From Lepeophtheirus salmonis (lineage: Eukaryota > Arthropoda > Copepoda > Siphonostomatoida > Caligidae): 64,000 bases of DNA. This document shows, piece by piece, positions 1 through 13,229 of this stretch. The DNA is taken from positions 54,986,492-55,050,491 of the forward strand of contig NC_052136.2 of NCBI RefSeq assembly GCF_016086655.4. Reading direction: 5' to 3'. A program made the translations under genes and the position numbers. The notes beneath the pieces were generated by a model. It did not search any database and had not been told where the DNA came from. It saw only the letters and a list, made by a program, of their open reading frames with translations. Each line of letters begins with the position of its first letter. Position 1 is the first letter of the stretch.

Positions 1-2942
1 ATAATTCCTTAGAATGAAATTTAATGAACAATAGTCCCATAGTTTAGAATAATTGGCTAACTATTGGTTTATTCTTTCTCTTTTTTACACTAAATATTTG
101 TATGCCTACTTCCTGTAGAAAAAATTGGGGACAGTTGCAACACATACGGGTTGTAACTTGGACTTTTACTCTATTATAAAGAAAGCTTTAGCCACAAAAT
201 TTACATCAGAATTTTATAAACCTATAACAATTATTGAGAAGGAAATAAATTATAATTTTTGTCCATTTTTCTTCAAAATATTGAATTAGAACTGATATTG
301 AGTTATTGATAATTTTGCTATTCATCAATTTTTATCAAAAACCAACAGTATTCTAGCTTTTGCGAGGGTTAAATCTTTAAAAATCTCAATTTTCGATTTG
401 GACGATAACTTCTAATAAATAGTGCACCCGGTGACTCTTTTTCCTATATTCATACAAACAACCTTCTTTTTATTAATATAGAAGATAAAATAATCAATTA
501 ATGAGTAAAAGTTTGAGGTATTGTAACGCTCAGTACACAGGGAACAGTTACTACATTTTAATCAAATCTAATATTACAAATAAAATTATGATATATTATT
601 AAATTAGCTTCTCAAGCTCTGGTAAAGGAGTATTAAGCGGTATTTTCTGAAAATCAGTACCATTTTATGAGATACCTTTTTGGTTATATTAAAATGGAAA
701 AAAGAATGAAAGTACTACTCCTTTCAATACTTTGATCAAGGCTTTATATTATTCAAATTTTACGATTTATATCCCTTTTTTTTAGTGTGGGATCTCAATT
801 TTTGAGGCTCTGCTATGAGATGACCATTTTTGGAAGAAATAAAATATGAGTCTTTTCAATTTTTCCCAAAAGAATAAAAGGGGCTCCTTAATCAATAAAA
901 AATTGTTTTTTTAGAAAATGTATATATTTTTTTAAACAGCCTTTCTTTGAATAATGTCAAGCCTTTTTTGGGCCCTTTTGCTAAACTGTGCCAATAAGGG
1001 TTTTTTTGAAAATAATATTCTTATAAACTTTTATCGAGTCCTTTTCATACAAAAATTAGAAATATTATTTTTACAAAGGCACACCGAATTCATACAGATT
1101 TATTAACGTCACTGAATAACCCATCCAAAAATATCCAATGTTCAACTACTCCAATACTCCATGAGGAGAGTCAAAATGCCCCCCCAATCACACACCCGTA
1201 ACGACGGACCTGCCTTTGATGGATGATTACAAATAGTCAATAGATTTTTCCATAGGTGGAATTTGAAATTTGTTCTAAGGGAGAGTATAAATTGTATTTA
1301 TTTACATACTAACATCTACATGTTCATAGATAAATCTTGAGGCTCAGGAAATCCATAGGCTCTCCCTCTAAATTTTGTGTACAACAATTTTCTTAACACT
1401 CCTGAATCCAGGTAATTGAATGTAAGTTAGGGCTAGCTTTACTATAAGCAAAAATATAGTGTGCCTTGTATTTATAGTCTAATGTACAATACTTTTTTAT
1501 AATCAAGCGCAGGTCTGAGGTAAGTACCCAAAATGCCCTATCCCAAAAAACATTCCCTAATTTTAAAGTTAGAAACAATCTTTTATTTATTTCTATCGGC
1601 GAGTAAATGTTAAATTTTATTACAAAGAGAATAGTTGAATCAAAACTCAATGGTGGGTTACTCCATGCAAATATAATATATCTAAAATATATTGTAGTTA
1701 AATACTTTTTAGATAGAAATAAAAGACAAGACAAAATAATTTGATTGTTATGAATTTATTATTCAATGCGATCCATAAATTGAATTTGGCATATTTCAAC
1801 AACTATATCTGAATATTTGTTATGAATATTTTTTTCCCATATAAATATAAGATAAGGACCTGCTAAAATATCAAAGTATTTCAATTTTTACTGTTACAAT
1901 CATGAAACAGTCATACGAGATATAACACTTTTAACTTTTTTAAGTTTATTAGTAAAAAAACAAGCAACAATATTTATGTAATTTTACAAGTTTTTTTAGA
2001 CTAGGAATTGAGTGCCCAAAATACATAATATTACAAATTTAGAATTTTTATGAGCATGCTAATTTTCAAAATTGTGATCGAAAAATAACCCAATAATCAT
2101 CATCATTTTTTAAGCTTATGTTTAACAAGTGGATTACACAAAAATTAATTTCTTTTAATTTTATCACTTCAATAACATTAAATTAAACGAATTACTATGA
2201 TCAAAAAAAAATTATCATATTTGATATTACTTTTTGATATCATTTCAATAGAAAGAATCAACTTTAAGGCAGAAAAAAATAAAACAAAGTTTAAAAAAAA
2301 ATTATTGCAGTGCTTTATTAAAAAAGCTCTTACTTGGAATGTCATCTTATTAAATTAACCTTAATAAAGAATGATAATATAATCCCACTCAGTACAAAGA
2401 ACTCCTCCCCGTTTTAAAGCATAAATTTAATTACAAAAAAAAAAAAAAAAAAAAAATGAGGAAGGGGGGAGAAAAAGGGGGAGCTAATATTATATGTAAA
2501 AGCAGTTGTATTTATGGAACACAACTTTTCTTACATTTTCTTATTGTTATTTCAACAGCTACTTGCTATCATTTACAATTTAATAAATAAATAATTTTTT
2601 TTGAATATTTAATATTAATATTATTTACAGAAAAATTATGGAGGGCAGTAAATCTAGTCTGATTATAGCACCTTGCTAAAAAAAATCAAGTTAACTTTCA
2701 TATATTAACATTGCATATGTGAACATATTATGCTGCTCAGCTGAATCTCTTTAAGTGTGTATCATTTTATTTATTTTTTAATTGAAAAAAAAGAAAAAAA
2801 AAGAGAAGATTTTTCAGTGTATTTGAAATATTAATTAATTTCAAAATAGATTAATGAAATTATACTATCGAATTTTGATAAAATATGTAAATATCTTAAA
2901 TATATATATATATAAATATATTTAAAAAATACTTAATCCAGA
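1..2942. other. AT-rich gene-free stretch
   Basis: I see no recognisable gene or transposase here. The sequence is strongly AT-rich with homopolymer runs, including an A-run of about 23 bases at 2434-2456 and a short AT-dinucleotide tract near 2898-2918. The longest open frame (113 codons, minus, 1393-1734) has no recognisable motif and a composition typical of translated AT-rich DNA. The right edge probably includes the 3' untranslated region of the FOXK gene. Confidence 0.6.
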
Positions 2943-2948
2943 TTTATT
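2943..2948 (-). promoter_or_regulatory. Candidate polyadenylation signal for FOXK
   Basis: TTTATT on the plus strand reads AATAAA on the minus strand, about 170 bases downstream of the FOXK stop codon. The hexamer is common by chance in DNA this AT-rich, so position is the only support. Confidence 0.3.
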
Positions 2949-3119
2949 CACAGATTCTGTAGGAAACAAGAGAGAAAAAATTATATTGCTCTGCTATTTT
3001 TCAACAATTCAAAGAAAGTATTTCAAGAGATAAGTAATTGGGGAAGGGACGGGAGAGGAAAGTAATTAAATAATATAATTAATGAAAACAATGACATATC
3101 ATCTGATTTTTTATAAAGA

Positions 3120-5769
3120 TTATAACTTTATATGAGTATGATCATTATCAAAAGTTGATTTGACTTCAACACGAGGATGATTTCTTTGCTCATCAGAGGC
3201 AGCAAGACTTAAAGTGACTTTAGGAGTGTCAGAAAGGCCGGATTCCATTGTATGAGATGCAAAAACCCGCTTTACAGCACCTCCATCAGTCGTCAGGTAC
3301 GTTGGTGATGAACTAAAGTATTAAAATGGTTTAATTTAATTAATTAATAGCAAGCAGGCCAGACAACCTTAATGCAGCAGTCTGTAAAATTACAGGGGTT
3401 CCAGGATAAGCTCCAGCAATGATTTTATGAGTTTCTCCTTTTACTATATAAAATAAGAATATTAGAATACTTCATTTATTAATTTAAAAAAAGAGTTATA
3501 TATAATTATACTATCGTCTTTATTTCCCCCGTTGAGAACTTTCAGTTGTGGCGTAGATACCATTAAACGAGAATGATTGCCAGCATCTGAGGAAGCAGAT
3601 CCATTCCCAATTTGATGCGTAACTATTAAACCCGGACGTGTAGTTGCAATTTGAATAGGCTGCCCAGCAGTCATTTGAAATGGTTGATTAGCTGTTGTAG
3701 TCGTCAAGACCGTAGCGTTAATGACAGGGGCGGAGAGACTTTGGATTTCTGAAAGCATTTGAATTCATATTAATATAGTCTACAAAAGAACTACTAAAAA
3801 AAGAACAAATGACTTGCTTTACACCTTATAGATGTTAAATTAAAAAATAAAATAAAAACTCCGGTACCTATGGGCTCTTCTGGACTAGTTGATTGAAAAT
3901 GAATCTCGGCTGGAGCAGGAGAAGCTTCTCTTGATAAAGATTCAGGTGTCATCAAACCAGACATTCCGACATTATTGCTAGGTGACGAGGGTGCACTACG
4001 ACTAAGTTAATGAGTATCAGATATAAGATTAATTATATATTTGCAAAAAAAATACCTAGTGGAAGATACGAATGGTGTTCTGAAACATGGAACACCACGC
4101 TGTCTCCTTCGACGAAACGCAGCTTCAACTAACTTCCCTTCTGATACAGGGTCGATTCTCCAAAAAGAACCTTTCCCAGGTTCCTCTTGAGAACGAGGCA
4201 CCTTAACAAAATATCTATTGAGTGACAAATTATGACGAATTGAATTTTGCCATCCTTTATCTGCTGTACGATAGTAAGGATAGTTTTTTGTAATGTAAGA
4301 ATAAATTCCTGAAAGGGTCAACTGCTTCTCAGATGCTTGAGATATAGCTTGCACAATGAGTTGCGCGTAAGAGAATGGAGGTTTTGAGTCATCTTGCTGA
4401 AATGTTAATTAAAATAAATAATAATACAGAATCATAATATCAAAAATCTAAATATTCAGTACATTCCTTTGAACTTGACCAGAATATATTAAGAAAACTT
4501 ATATACTATAAACTCAAATTCAGTAGTTTACAAGAGGAATAAGTATAAAATCAGGTGGTAGTAGAGTTACATAGAAACATAAGCAATTACCTGAGAATTT
4601 CCTCCAGAATTAGAAATGGTTGTTGTTGGAGAAACATTTTGGCTGTCATCTGAAGATGGATAAACAACATTATTTTGACTTAAATCAGATTTATTTTCGT
4701 CAACATCCAGAGGAAAAGTAGGAGACTGTACTTGAGTTTGCTGTTGAGGAGTACGCCTAATAGCTCCATACCCATGGAGTCGTCCACTATTGGGACTAGT
4801 GGGACAGGAGTTGGGTACACTTGATCAGTAACAAATTTAAAAAAATTAAATACTTATTAATAACCTAACTATATTATTAACGATCCACGCTATTTCATGC
4901 TTTAAAAAAAATTGATATATTCATCAATTAATTTATCTGATATTCAAAACAGTTGGAACAATTAATAAGAAAAGACATAAAATATAAAATTCAAAGTAAA
5001 CTACATTATTAGCTTAATAAAACTTAAAAATATTTGTACTGCATTTTGCAATTTTATTACTATTTACCTTATTGTCCCAGCTGGAGAAGTGGGAGGTGAA
5101 CTATGAAAGTTACTATTTGTAACATTATTACTTGGAATGTTTATGCTGATGGGTTTAATAACATTCGAAGGTGGCGTATCTTCTTTTTTTTCTATCACAT
5201 CTTCTTCATCTATGAGGGACCAGAATTGAAGTCCGATATTCGTGCTCGGAAACCTTAAAGAACACCTAAAAAAAATATATGATTAAAAGTTGTTCAATAC
5301 GAATTATAATATATAATGTAGAGAAATGAATCATCAGTCAGTGAGCTGTGAATTTCTTGTATCAAGATAATCTTCATGATTAGGGAAGGACTTTATATAA
5401 AGGGCTTTAATGATTATATAAAATGTGAATTTGATAATGATGGATATTCTTTTTTGGGACGTAATAATATAATAAAAATAATTACGTCTTTGCGAGTTGT
5501 AGTGGAGGGGCTCCTTTGCGTTGAAATGTTCCATCCACGAATATTCCATTCTTTCCGTTACAAAGGAGGAAGAAGAGACCCTTTGGATCATGACATATTT
5601 CGACGTGTCTTCGGGAGATGAAGCTAGAGTTTCCCATATGGACATCCACTTCTCCCTTTGTTGAGGAATTCCTTCCAATGACAAGTCTATTTCGGCGTAT
5701 GTAGATATCAAATGCCTCCCCTTTGAGTCGAGCAATGGGACGACGGTTTCCTTCCTTTGAATGCGACAT
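3120..5769 (-). CDS. FOXK: FOXK-family forkhead transcription factor (FHA + forkhead), 8 coding exons
   Basis: Nuclear DNA-binding regulator of the FOXK1/FOXK2 family. I place coding exons at 5769-5486, 5265-5068, 4819-4591, 4396-4056, 4001-3868, 3748-3512, 3443-3368 and 3312-3120. All junctions are GT-AG, and phases keep one frame of 564 codons (563 aa; human FOXKs are about 660-730 aa). The FHA domain spans about residues 14-110, with GRNSS and SSFISRRH as the phosphopeptide-binding core, and continues into exon 2. The forkhead domain (about 242-340) starts KPPFSYAQLIVQAI and contains YYRTADKGWQNSIRHNLSLN and KGSFWRIDP. After it, SRSAPSSP and TPESLSREASPAP match the conserved FOXK tail. The C-terminal half is rich in T, Q and S. 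The donors of exons 6 and 7 (GTATAA, GTTGTC) are weak. An in-frame ATG lies 84 bases upstream at 5853, but it would add a hydrophobic leader untypical of the family, so I chose 5769. Confidence 0.93.
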
Positions 5770-5853
5770 ATTCTTCGATCTTTCATATGCAATAATACAA
5801 CAAGGATGGAAGGAACAAGAAATGGAAAAAATAAAAACAAAGGGAATTAACAT

Positions 5854-8263
5854 ATGTAGAAATAAAAGTTGTTAATAATGATAATAGTAAAATTAATGAT
5901 ATAATAATTACGGGAAAAGATATATATTTTTGATATCTGCTGCTATGTTGTTGTAGTATGAGTATGTATATATAAAAAAAAGTATGTTGTGGTGTTATTG
6001 TTGTTTTTATCATTGAACAGCAGCTAACAGGGGAACAACAGGAGCGCAAAATATAAATATGTATGTAGGTATGTACGTATACAAGCTGAAGCTTCGTAAC
6101 ATAACATAGACAGAATACTGTATATGTATATAATTTACAGTCAAACCTCCATCTAAAGGATTAAACAAAGAGAGAGAGAAAGAAAGAGAGAGCTGATGGG
6201 AAGAAGGAAGGAAAAAAGGAGACAGGAATGAAACCAACAGGACACTACGTATCTAGCAAAAATATGTATAATCATCAATTAAAAAATAAAGGATTCTCTT
6301 TACAATAAAGATTCCCAACTAGGGAGTCCCCTTGTCTTCCAATCATCTCAAAGCACATTCAAATCATGGCGTTTCTCTTTTCCTTCATTATTCCTTATTC
6401 ATTATTATTCATTATTATTATATATATTATAAATGTCACAAGGGATTTAACAAACTATTTTTTAAATTTTCATAACTCTCTCTCTTCTAACATCTCAAAG
6501 ATCGAATCCATAATATATGCTAAAAATAAGTATGGGCGACAGCGAAACATATTGTAAATAATATATATAACACATGATGATCGAGAAATTAGGTGTAGAA
6601 AGCAAATTGTTTACATTATGTATTTATTATTATTTTAAGTCTGAAGAGAGAAAGATCCTCGTATGAAGAATGGGAGAAGGTTGTCTGATCATCAGGAGTA
6701 ACAATCACGATCCAAAATGCATATGTACTTAATTCACTAATAAATACAGGGATTCATTATATATAGAAAATAGAAATTATAAAAGGAAGGAATACATAGC
6801 AGCAAGATAGCATCAGCCACAGCCGGTTGTTATCATCATGTCGAAGCTGCTGCCACAACAGCTGTTGTAAATATGCGCAATGTTGTTTTTTTCTTCCTTT
6901 TTCCATTTTGAGGTTATGTATACAATTATATTATGTACTTTTTTTTTTATTCGTCTCCACCTTACTCAATAAATCGTCTCTTTCTACTCCTGAATGGTTC
7001 TTACTTACCTAAATGAAATATCCCCTTATAAGACTTCCTATGTTGAGTAGTTTGGATGATGTTTTGAGATGGATTTGAAGTCAAATACACTAATAATTCA
7101 AGAGAAAACGACAAAAAAATAAAGAAGTTAAGGACGTAGCAAATTCTCACAGAGTTGTATTATTATTATTTTGTTTTTCTTTCTCGTTTTTTACACGTGA
7201 CGGCTTTGCCGCCGCCCTCTACATTGAAATAAGCTGTAACAGCGCCTATTATTATATCAGCTTCGTGATAGTAGTTGATAATAATAATTATTAATAGCAG
7301 GACAGCAGTTCACTGTTTTTTTTTTTTGTTTTGTTTTTTAAAAGAACCACTGATTTCGTTAATAATATGTGTGTTAAATTATTTATTAGTAAAGTAGTAT
7401 AGAAAATTAAATTTTCTAAAGTATTACTATAGATGGATTAATCCTTTGGTCATTACTCATTACATAATCATTCGCTCCTCTTCCGCACGAGAAAGAGGAA
7501 GTACCTAGTGGGATCAAAAATACATATTATTATTTGTTATTCAATGTAGAAAGGATGACGATCAGTCGATGTTGTAGAAAGTAACTAATAGCCTACAAAT
7601 GGAAAAATTCAAAAATAACATTGTTTTTCTGCTTACATTCTCAAATAAGGCATAAGCAAAAAGGAGGAACCGCACGTTTCCAAGTCTATTTCTGGATCAT
7701 TAAATATAATAATCTCAGTATAAAGAAGTATTGCCGCACGAATTCAAAATAGTATTTCATTGTCTGTGTAGGAAACTGCATTGCTTAGAATAGGTATATA
7801 AAAATATACTAATACAAGAGTACTAGTACTCATCGACGCATCCTTGCGTGAAGAGAGGTCTAATCCCATTTGTGAATCATCTCACTTTTCTTTGCATTCC
7901 AATATTATGTTTTTTTAGTAAGCAGGTCACCATTCCAATGCATACACCTACTCTTTTATGCCTACTTCTATATTTGGAAAAACAATTTCGAATCCACGTT
8001 CAATATGATTCAAAAGGAGAGTAATTTTTATAAGGTCCTAATATATGATAACATTTTTACGTATATTAAAATATAATAATGTATATATTTCATAATAATA
8101 TATGGGGGATTGTTGATGAATTAATTTATCATATTTATATCACTTGGTACATCAAATTAACTAAATTTAGACCTTAACAGAATAAAATAAATAATTATAA
8201 TTAATAATAACTTAATGAATCACAAAAGTTGGGTAAAATAAAGTGAGTGCACGGAATCACAAT
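5854..8263. other. Intergenic region between FOXK and the zyxin-like gene
   Basis: Presumed FOXK promoter and 5' untranslated region on the left and zyxin-like 3' flank on the right. It is pyrimidine- and AT-rich, with a GA-rich tract (about 6169-6220) and T-runs (for example 7317-7328). A short GC-rich patch at about 7192-7223 contains a CACGTG E-box followed by clustered GCC motifs, the only compositional outlier. I find no convincing ORF. Confidence 0.5.
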
Positions 8264-9337
<1,074 letters not shown>

Positions 9338-9370
9338 CTTTTCTTTTCTCCAAGACAATATATTCACCTA

Positions 9371-11505
9371 CTATAGAACAAGAAGGAACGACCACCAAAA
9401 CCGGGCGAGGGATTTGCAGTTTTTAATGTCATTACATTACATTATTATTTTTACTTCTTTTCTTTTTTGATATTATTCCTTGTGTATGAATAAATTCCTC
9501 CTTTTGCAATCTCACTTCTCATCAGTCGCTGCTCATCGACGATGAACAGAATTGATACTTCTTTTCCCTCCTTCCTTCTCTTCTTTAACATATTATTTTC
9601 ATAATACTTAAAGCAAAGCATGCATACCCAGTACCCACCAATATATATATTATATTTATATGGAAGCGCACAGGTTGATTGTCTTCGTAGGTACATACGT
9701 CCATCAGAAGAACGTACCTTCACACTACTACTATCAACTTTGATCCAGATGAAGCTAGCAAATTAATATCAACAATGCATGAGATGAAACTCAAAACGTC
9801 ATTATTATACAGCTGTATAATAGTTTATCTTATTATAAGTGATAATTAATCGAGGGCCTTGAGCAAAAAAGGAACAGAAGACCTTTTTCTCAAAAATGAT
9901 ATGTTTGGCGTACATTGTTAAATAATACACTCATAATATTCAATTAAAATTATCGTTATTTGATAAACAAGCAAAAAAATTCAATAACTTTGTACGACCA
10001 TGGGCTCAGAGCAAAAAAGGTTTCGGGACTTCGACGATTAGAGATATCATAATCGATATACTATTCACAATGGATATGGAAAATTTTCTCGCAGTATTGA
10101 TCACAAATAGAAAATTATCTAACTTAGTATTATAATTTATTATGAGTCGCGTTAAGTTCAAAGCAAAAAAACGTCTTAATGCAATTTCGCTCTAACCTCA
10201 ATAAATCCAGGGACGTAGCTAAATTGTAATATATTTAATTATGATGAATATTATCTAGACTTTGATAACTTAAACCGCAGATGATGTCTCAAAATAATTA
10301 TTTTCTAACACTTTTGTTCCATTAGGCCTTAGTTCATCCATGGTAATACCCTTGGATTCATTCATAAACAAATAATTTGTATTTCAATCTAAATTTTTTA
10401 TCGACAAATCTAGCATGAATTATTTTAATAATTGAAGGGTTTAACACATAATATGAAATGATATACGATAAGAGTACAACTATATTTGGAAAATGTTATC
10501 ATGAATATTATTAATTGATATTGACATCATCAATCTTCTGCTCAGTTCTCACTTAATTTTTTTTTTTTTTTTTTTTTGATAAAAGAAACAAGAATGGCAT
10601 AATACTAATAACTTTTGAAGCTTCTAAGACTTGCTTTCCATTTATTTGATTAATTAATAAATTATAATAGGTATGATGACGTATCCGTAATGAGTGTGAC
10701 ACAATAATACTTAAAAATTGAGAGAAGGAGATGATATCTATACATATAAGTTTATATCGTTTTCGAATGAAGAATGATAATAATTAATAAAAAAGGGAAT
10801 GAAATTAACAGAGTTTATGCGATTTTAAGGATGTACAAGAAATGAGGAATTGAGCGAGAGAAAAAAAATAGAAAGAATGATTTGTTATTTTATTTTGGCT
10901 ATTTTGTAAATGTTTAAATATATAATGTGCTTGGAATAATTCATATACTCCAAAAATGATGATATTTTTCATTTATAAAAAAAGTACATACTACTATTAT
11001 TTTGATCATGACAATCTTCCAGTATAAGAAGCAATTTTTTTTTCTTACTATGATATATTAATATGTATGTAAATACAGCCTGGAATCATTAGTGTACACT
11101 TCTTTATTCTACTATTACTTTTACCAAAGAAAAACCGACACAAATAAAATAATTCTTGGCAATCCCTTTATCCATTAAAATAATTTCAGATAATAATTGC
11201 ACTTCTGCCGTAAATACTATCAGTGAATAAATAAAGATGAATATTGTAAATGAGTATATATTAATGGCATACCTACACATTACCTTATTTAATTAAATAT
11301 AGTAGATAGTTGTGAGATTGCTAAGAATTATTGTTCATTATGCATAAACGTTCAAATACAGGAATATTAAAAAAAATTAATCATCAGTATTCTACAAAAA
11401 AACATTGGTATTTAATTTATTGTACATATTTGTATAAATGCCCTAAGTGAGTAACAAAGACGGGGCACACCAACGATTCCACCAGACATTGAGAAGCAAA
11501 TTTTG
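9371..11505. other. Intergenic region between zyxin-like and ZDHHC genes
   Basis: The left part should hold the zyxin-like 5' untranslated region and promoter. No ORF of note is present. There is a T-run at about 10557-10577. Otherwise it is AT-rich sequence with no recognised element. Confidence 0.45.
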
Positions 11506-11511
11506 TTTATT
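11506..11511 (-). promoter_or_regulatory. Candidate polyadenylation signal for the ZDHHC gene
   Basis: AATAAA on the minus strand, 41 bases past the ZDHHC stop codon: a good distance for a compact 3' untranslated region. Chance occurrence in AT-rich DNA cannot be excluded. Confidence 0.4.
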
Positions 11512-11552
11512 CACCAATTTGTACCAATTGTGTTTGTTTTAACTTTTTTATT

Positions 11553-12977
11553 TCAAACTGTGGATAGTTTAAGAAGACCAACTTGAGATGCATCATTGGT
11601 CCCACTAACAGATTTACTACATCCATCTTCTACGTCGTCTAAGTCAAGTGCAGAACCAATCATTGTAGTACGATCAAGATCAGAGGGATAGGAAGATTTG
11701 GAATCAACAGATTTTGGCTCTTCTAAAGCACCATACGTTGAAGTCCTTGAGGTAAGATGATCTTCTGGACCTCCTCCTTGAGAGCCAATCCCAATTAAAT
11801 TTGCCGAAATATACTCTTCAGTTACTACACCTCTAGAATCGATAAGGGACGGATTCAGTGGTCCGCAAAGGACGACGGCACAGTTCGAAAACATATTTCC
11901 AGCGCTGAAAGGATTTATAGCTTCTTGATGATGATTGTTCCGTTTGGAGGAGTACGAGCCTTTAATATCCTCATTGGTTGTTAAATTGGATGAAGCCAAA
12001 TAAGTATGAAATCCTGAGAGGCCCAGAATACTCCAAACGGAGAAAAAACATATAATACAAACAATAATGGAAGTCGGAGAACTTCTAATTGCATCAATGA
12101 TATTGCCTGACGAGGAATTATTCGTAGATGCCAAGGCATTCACACGAGGTGTCAGAGGATCACTTCGAGATAAGATAACTAAATGCGCAATGGTGCATGA
12201 AAATATAAATACACAATGTAATGCAAGGGAAACTAGAAAAAAATAAAAGTATCGGTAGTTTCGCTTTCCCACGCAATTGCCTACCCAAGGGCAATGATGG
12301 TCAAATCGCTCGACGCAGTTATCGCATATAGAGCAATGGCTTGCTCTGGGAGGTCTGAATATCTTACAAGTAAAGCAATACTTTAATTTAATACTTTGAT
12401 TTTTGATAAAAATCTCTTTTGTTCTTGGTGGTGGTCGATAAGCAGTGCCAGGAAGGTTTCCGTTGTTATTGATTAAAGCCTCACGCCTTTCAGTATCCCA
12501 AGCCTCTTCCTTAGATGCTCTTGGAATTATACCAGGATCTGAGAAAGATGTTTTGAATAAGTTTGAAAGAACAAAAATGAAGAGTACTCCTGAAATAACA
12601 GGGATTGCAGGGCTAACGTGAACTGCAAGATACGGGCAGTCAAATGCAAAAAATAGTGAAGACGTTCCAATCACAAGAAATAATGTTAACCAAAAAATTC
12701 CAGCTTGACGGGCCATAACAATCCTTCCATCACAATAAAATTTGTTTTTCCCAGGAAATAATTCCCACTTTCGCTGAATATTTTTATTAGATTGTCTACG
12801 AATAGTATTAGTAGTTGTATTTGAAGACGTTGGAGCCAATGTAGGTACAACATGAGGTGGATTGTACAAATGATGATGTAAGGGAGGACGGAATTCAGAT
12901 GAAGTTTGGTTCTTTGTCCCAAGGTCTTGCATTTTGATGAGGTTATCCCCTTCAGGATGGTAATAGGCCTTAGTCAT
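11553..12977 (-). CDS. ZDHHC14: DHHC palmitoyltransferase, ZDHHC9/14/18 clade, intronless
   Basis: Multipass membrane enzyme that transfers palmitate from palmitoyl-CoA to protein cysteines, typically at the Golgi or plasma membrane. It is a single open frame of 474 aa, and an in-frame TGA lies two codons before the ATG, fixing the start. Hydrophobic segments at about 90-112, 120-141, 243-268 and 301-325 fit the four-TM topology. The cysteine-rich domain (about 198-248) has LKYCFTCKIFRPPRASHC and CVERFDHHCPWVGNC, with catalytic Cys229 in DHHC (226-229). SFSDPG (144-149), the TTxE motif (TTNE, 333-336) and an NPFSAGNMFSNC stretch (about 355-366, the PaCCT-like region) are conserved. WELFPGKNKF and RPPPRTKE place it in the ZDHHC9/14/18 group rather than other DHHC families; which paralogue is not resolved. 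The N-terminus is rich in H, P and T and the tail in S. TCEANC2 ends 252 bp upstream on the same strand. Confidence 0.92.
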   Translation of the reverse strand: MTKAYYHPEGDNLIKMQDLGTKNQTSSEFRPPLHHHLYNPPHVVPTLAPTSSNTTTNTIRRQSNKNIQRKWELFPGKNKFYCDGRIVMARQAGIFWLTLFLVIGTSSLFFAFDCPYLAVHVSPAIPVISGVLFIFVLSNLFKTSFSDPGIIPRASKEEAWDTERREALINNNGNLPGTAYRPPPRTKEIFIKNQSIKLKYCFTCKIFRPPRASHCSICDNCVERFDHHCPWVGNCVGKRNYRYFYFFLVSLALHCVFIFSCTIAHLVILSRSDPLTPRVNALASTNNSSSGNIIDAIRSSPTSIIVCIICFFSVWSILGLSGFHTYLASSNLTTNEDIKGSYSSKRNNHHQEAINPFSAGNMFSNCAVVLCGPLNPSLIDSRGVVTEEYISANLIGIGSQGGGPEDHLTSRTSTYGALEEPKSVDSKSSYPSDLDRTTMIGSALDLDDVEDGCSKSVSGTNDASQVGLLKLSTV

Positions 12978-13229
12978 AATTCATTCCAAGAAATGATCCT
13001 CCTTTTCATAATAGTATATCCTAACAAATAAGATAAATTACTATCATGTAGTAAAAATAATACATAGCTTAAACAAAGAACGAGTAGATTTACAGCTTAG
13101 AAACCCCGAACATTGTCTACTAATTAAGTTTTTGGCTACAAATAATAACCAACATTATAAAAGAGGATTTAAAAATGGATTAATAAAACTGTAAAATAAG
13201 TAATCAAGTCTACCTCATCAATGTTTGTT

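Noticed and set aside
1393..1734. 113-codon minus ORF at the left edge
   Set aside because: No motif, residue use typical of AT-rich noise, no splice or promoter context.
2434..2456. A-run as a retroposon tail
   Set aside because: No target duplication or retroposon body recognised next to it; long A/T runs are common here.
5334..5840. 168-codon minus ORF overlapping the FOXK FHA exon
   Set aside because: Different frame from the FHA domain; it is a shadow of that exon extended by chance.
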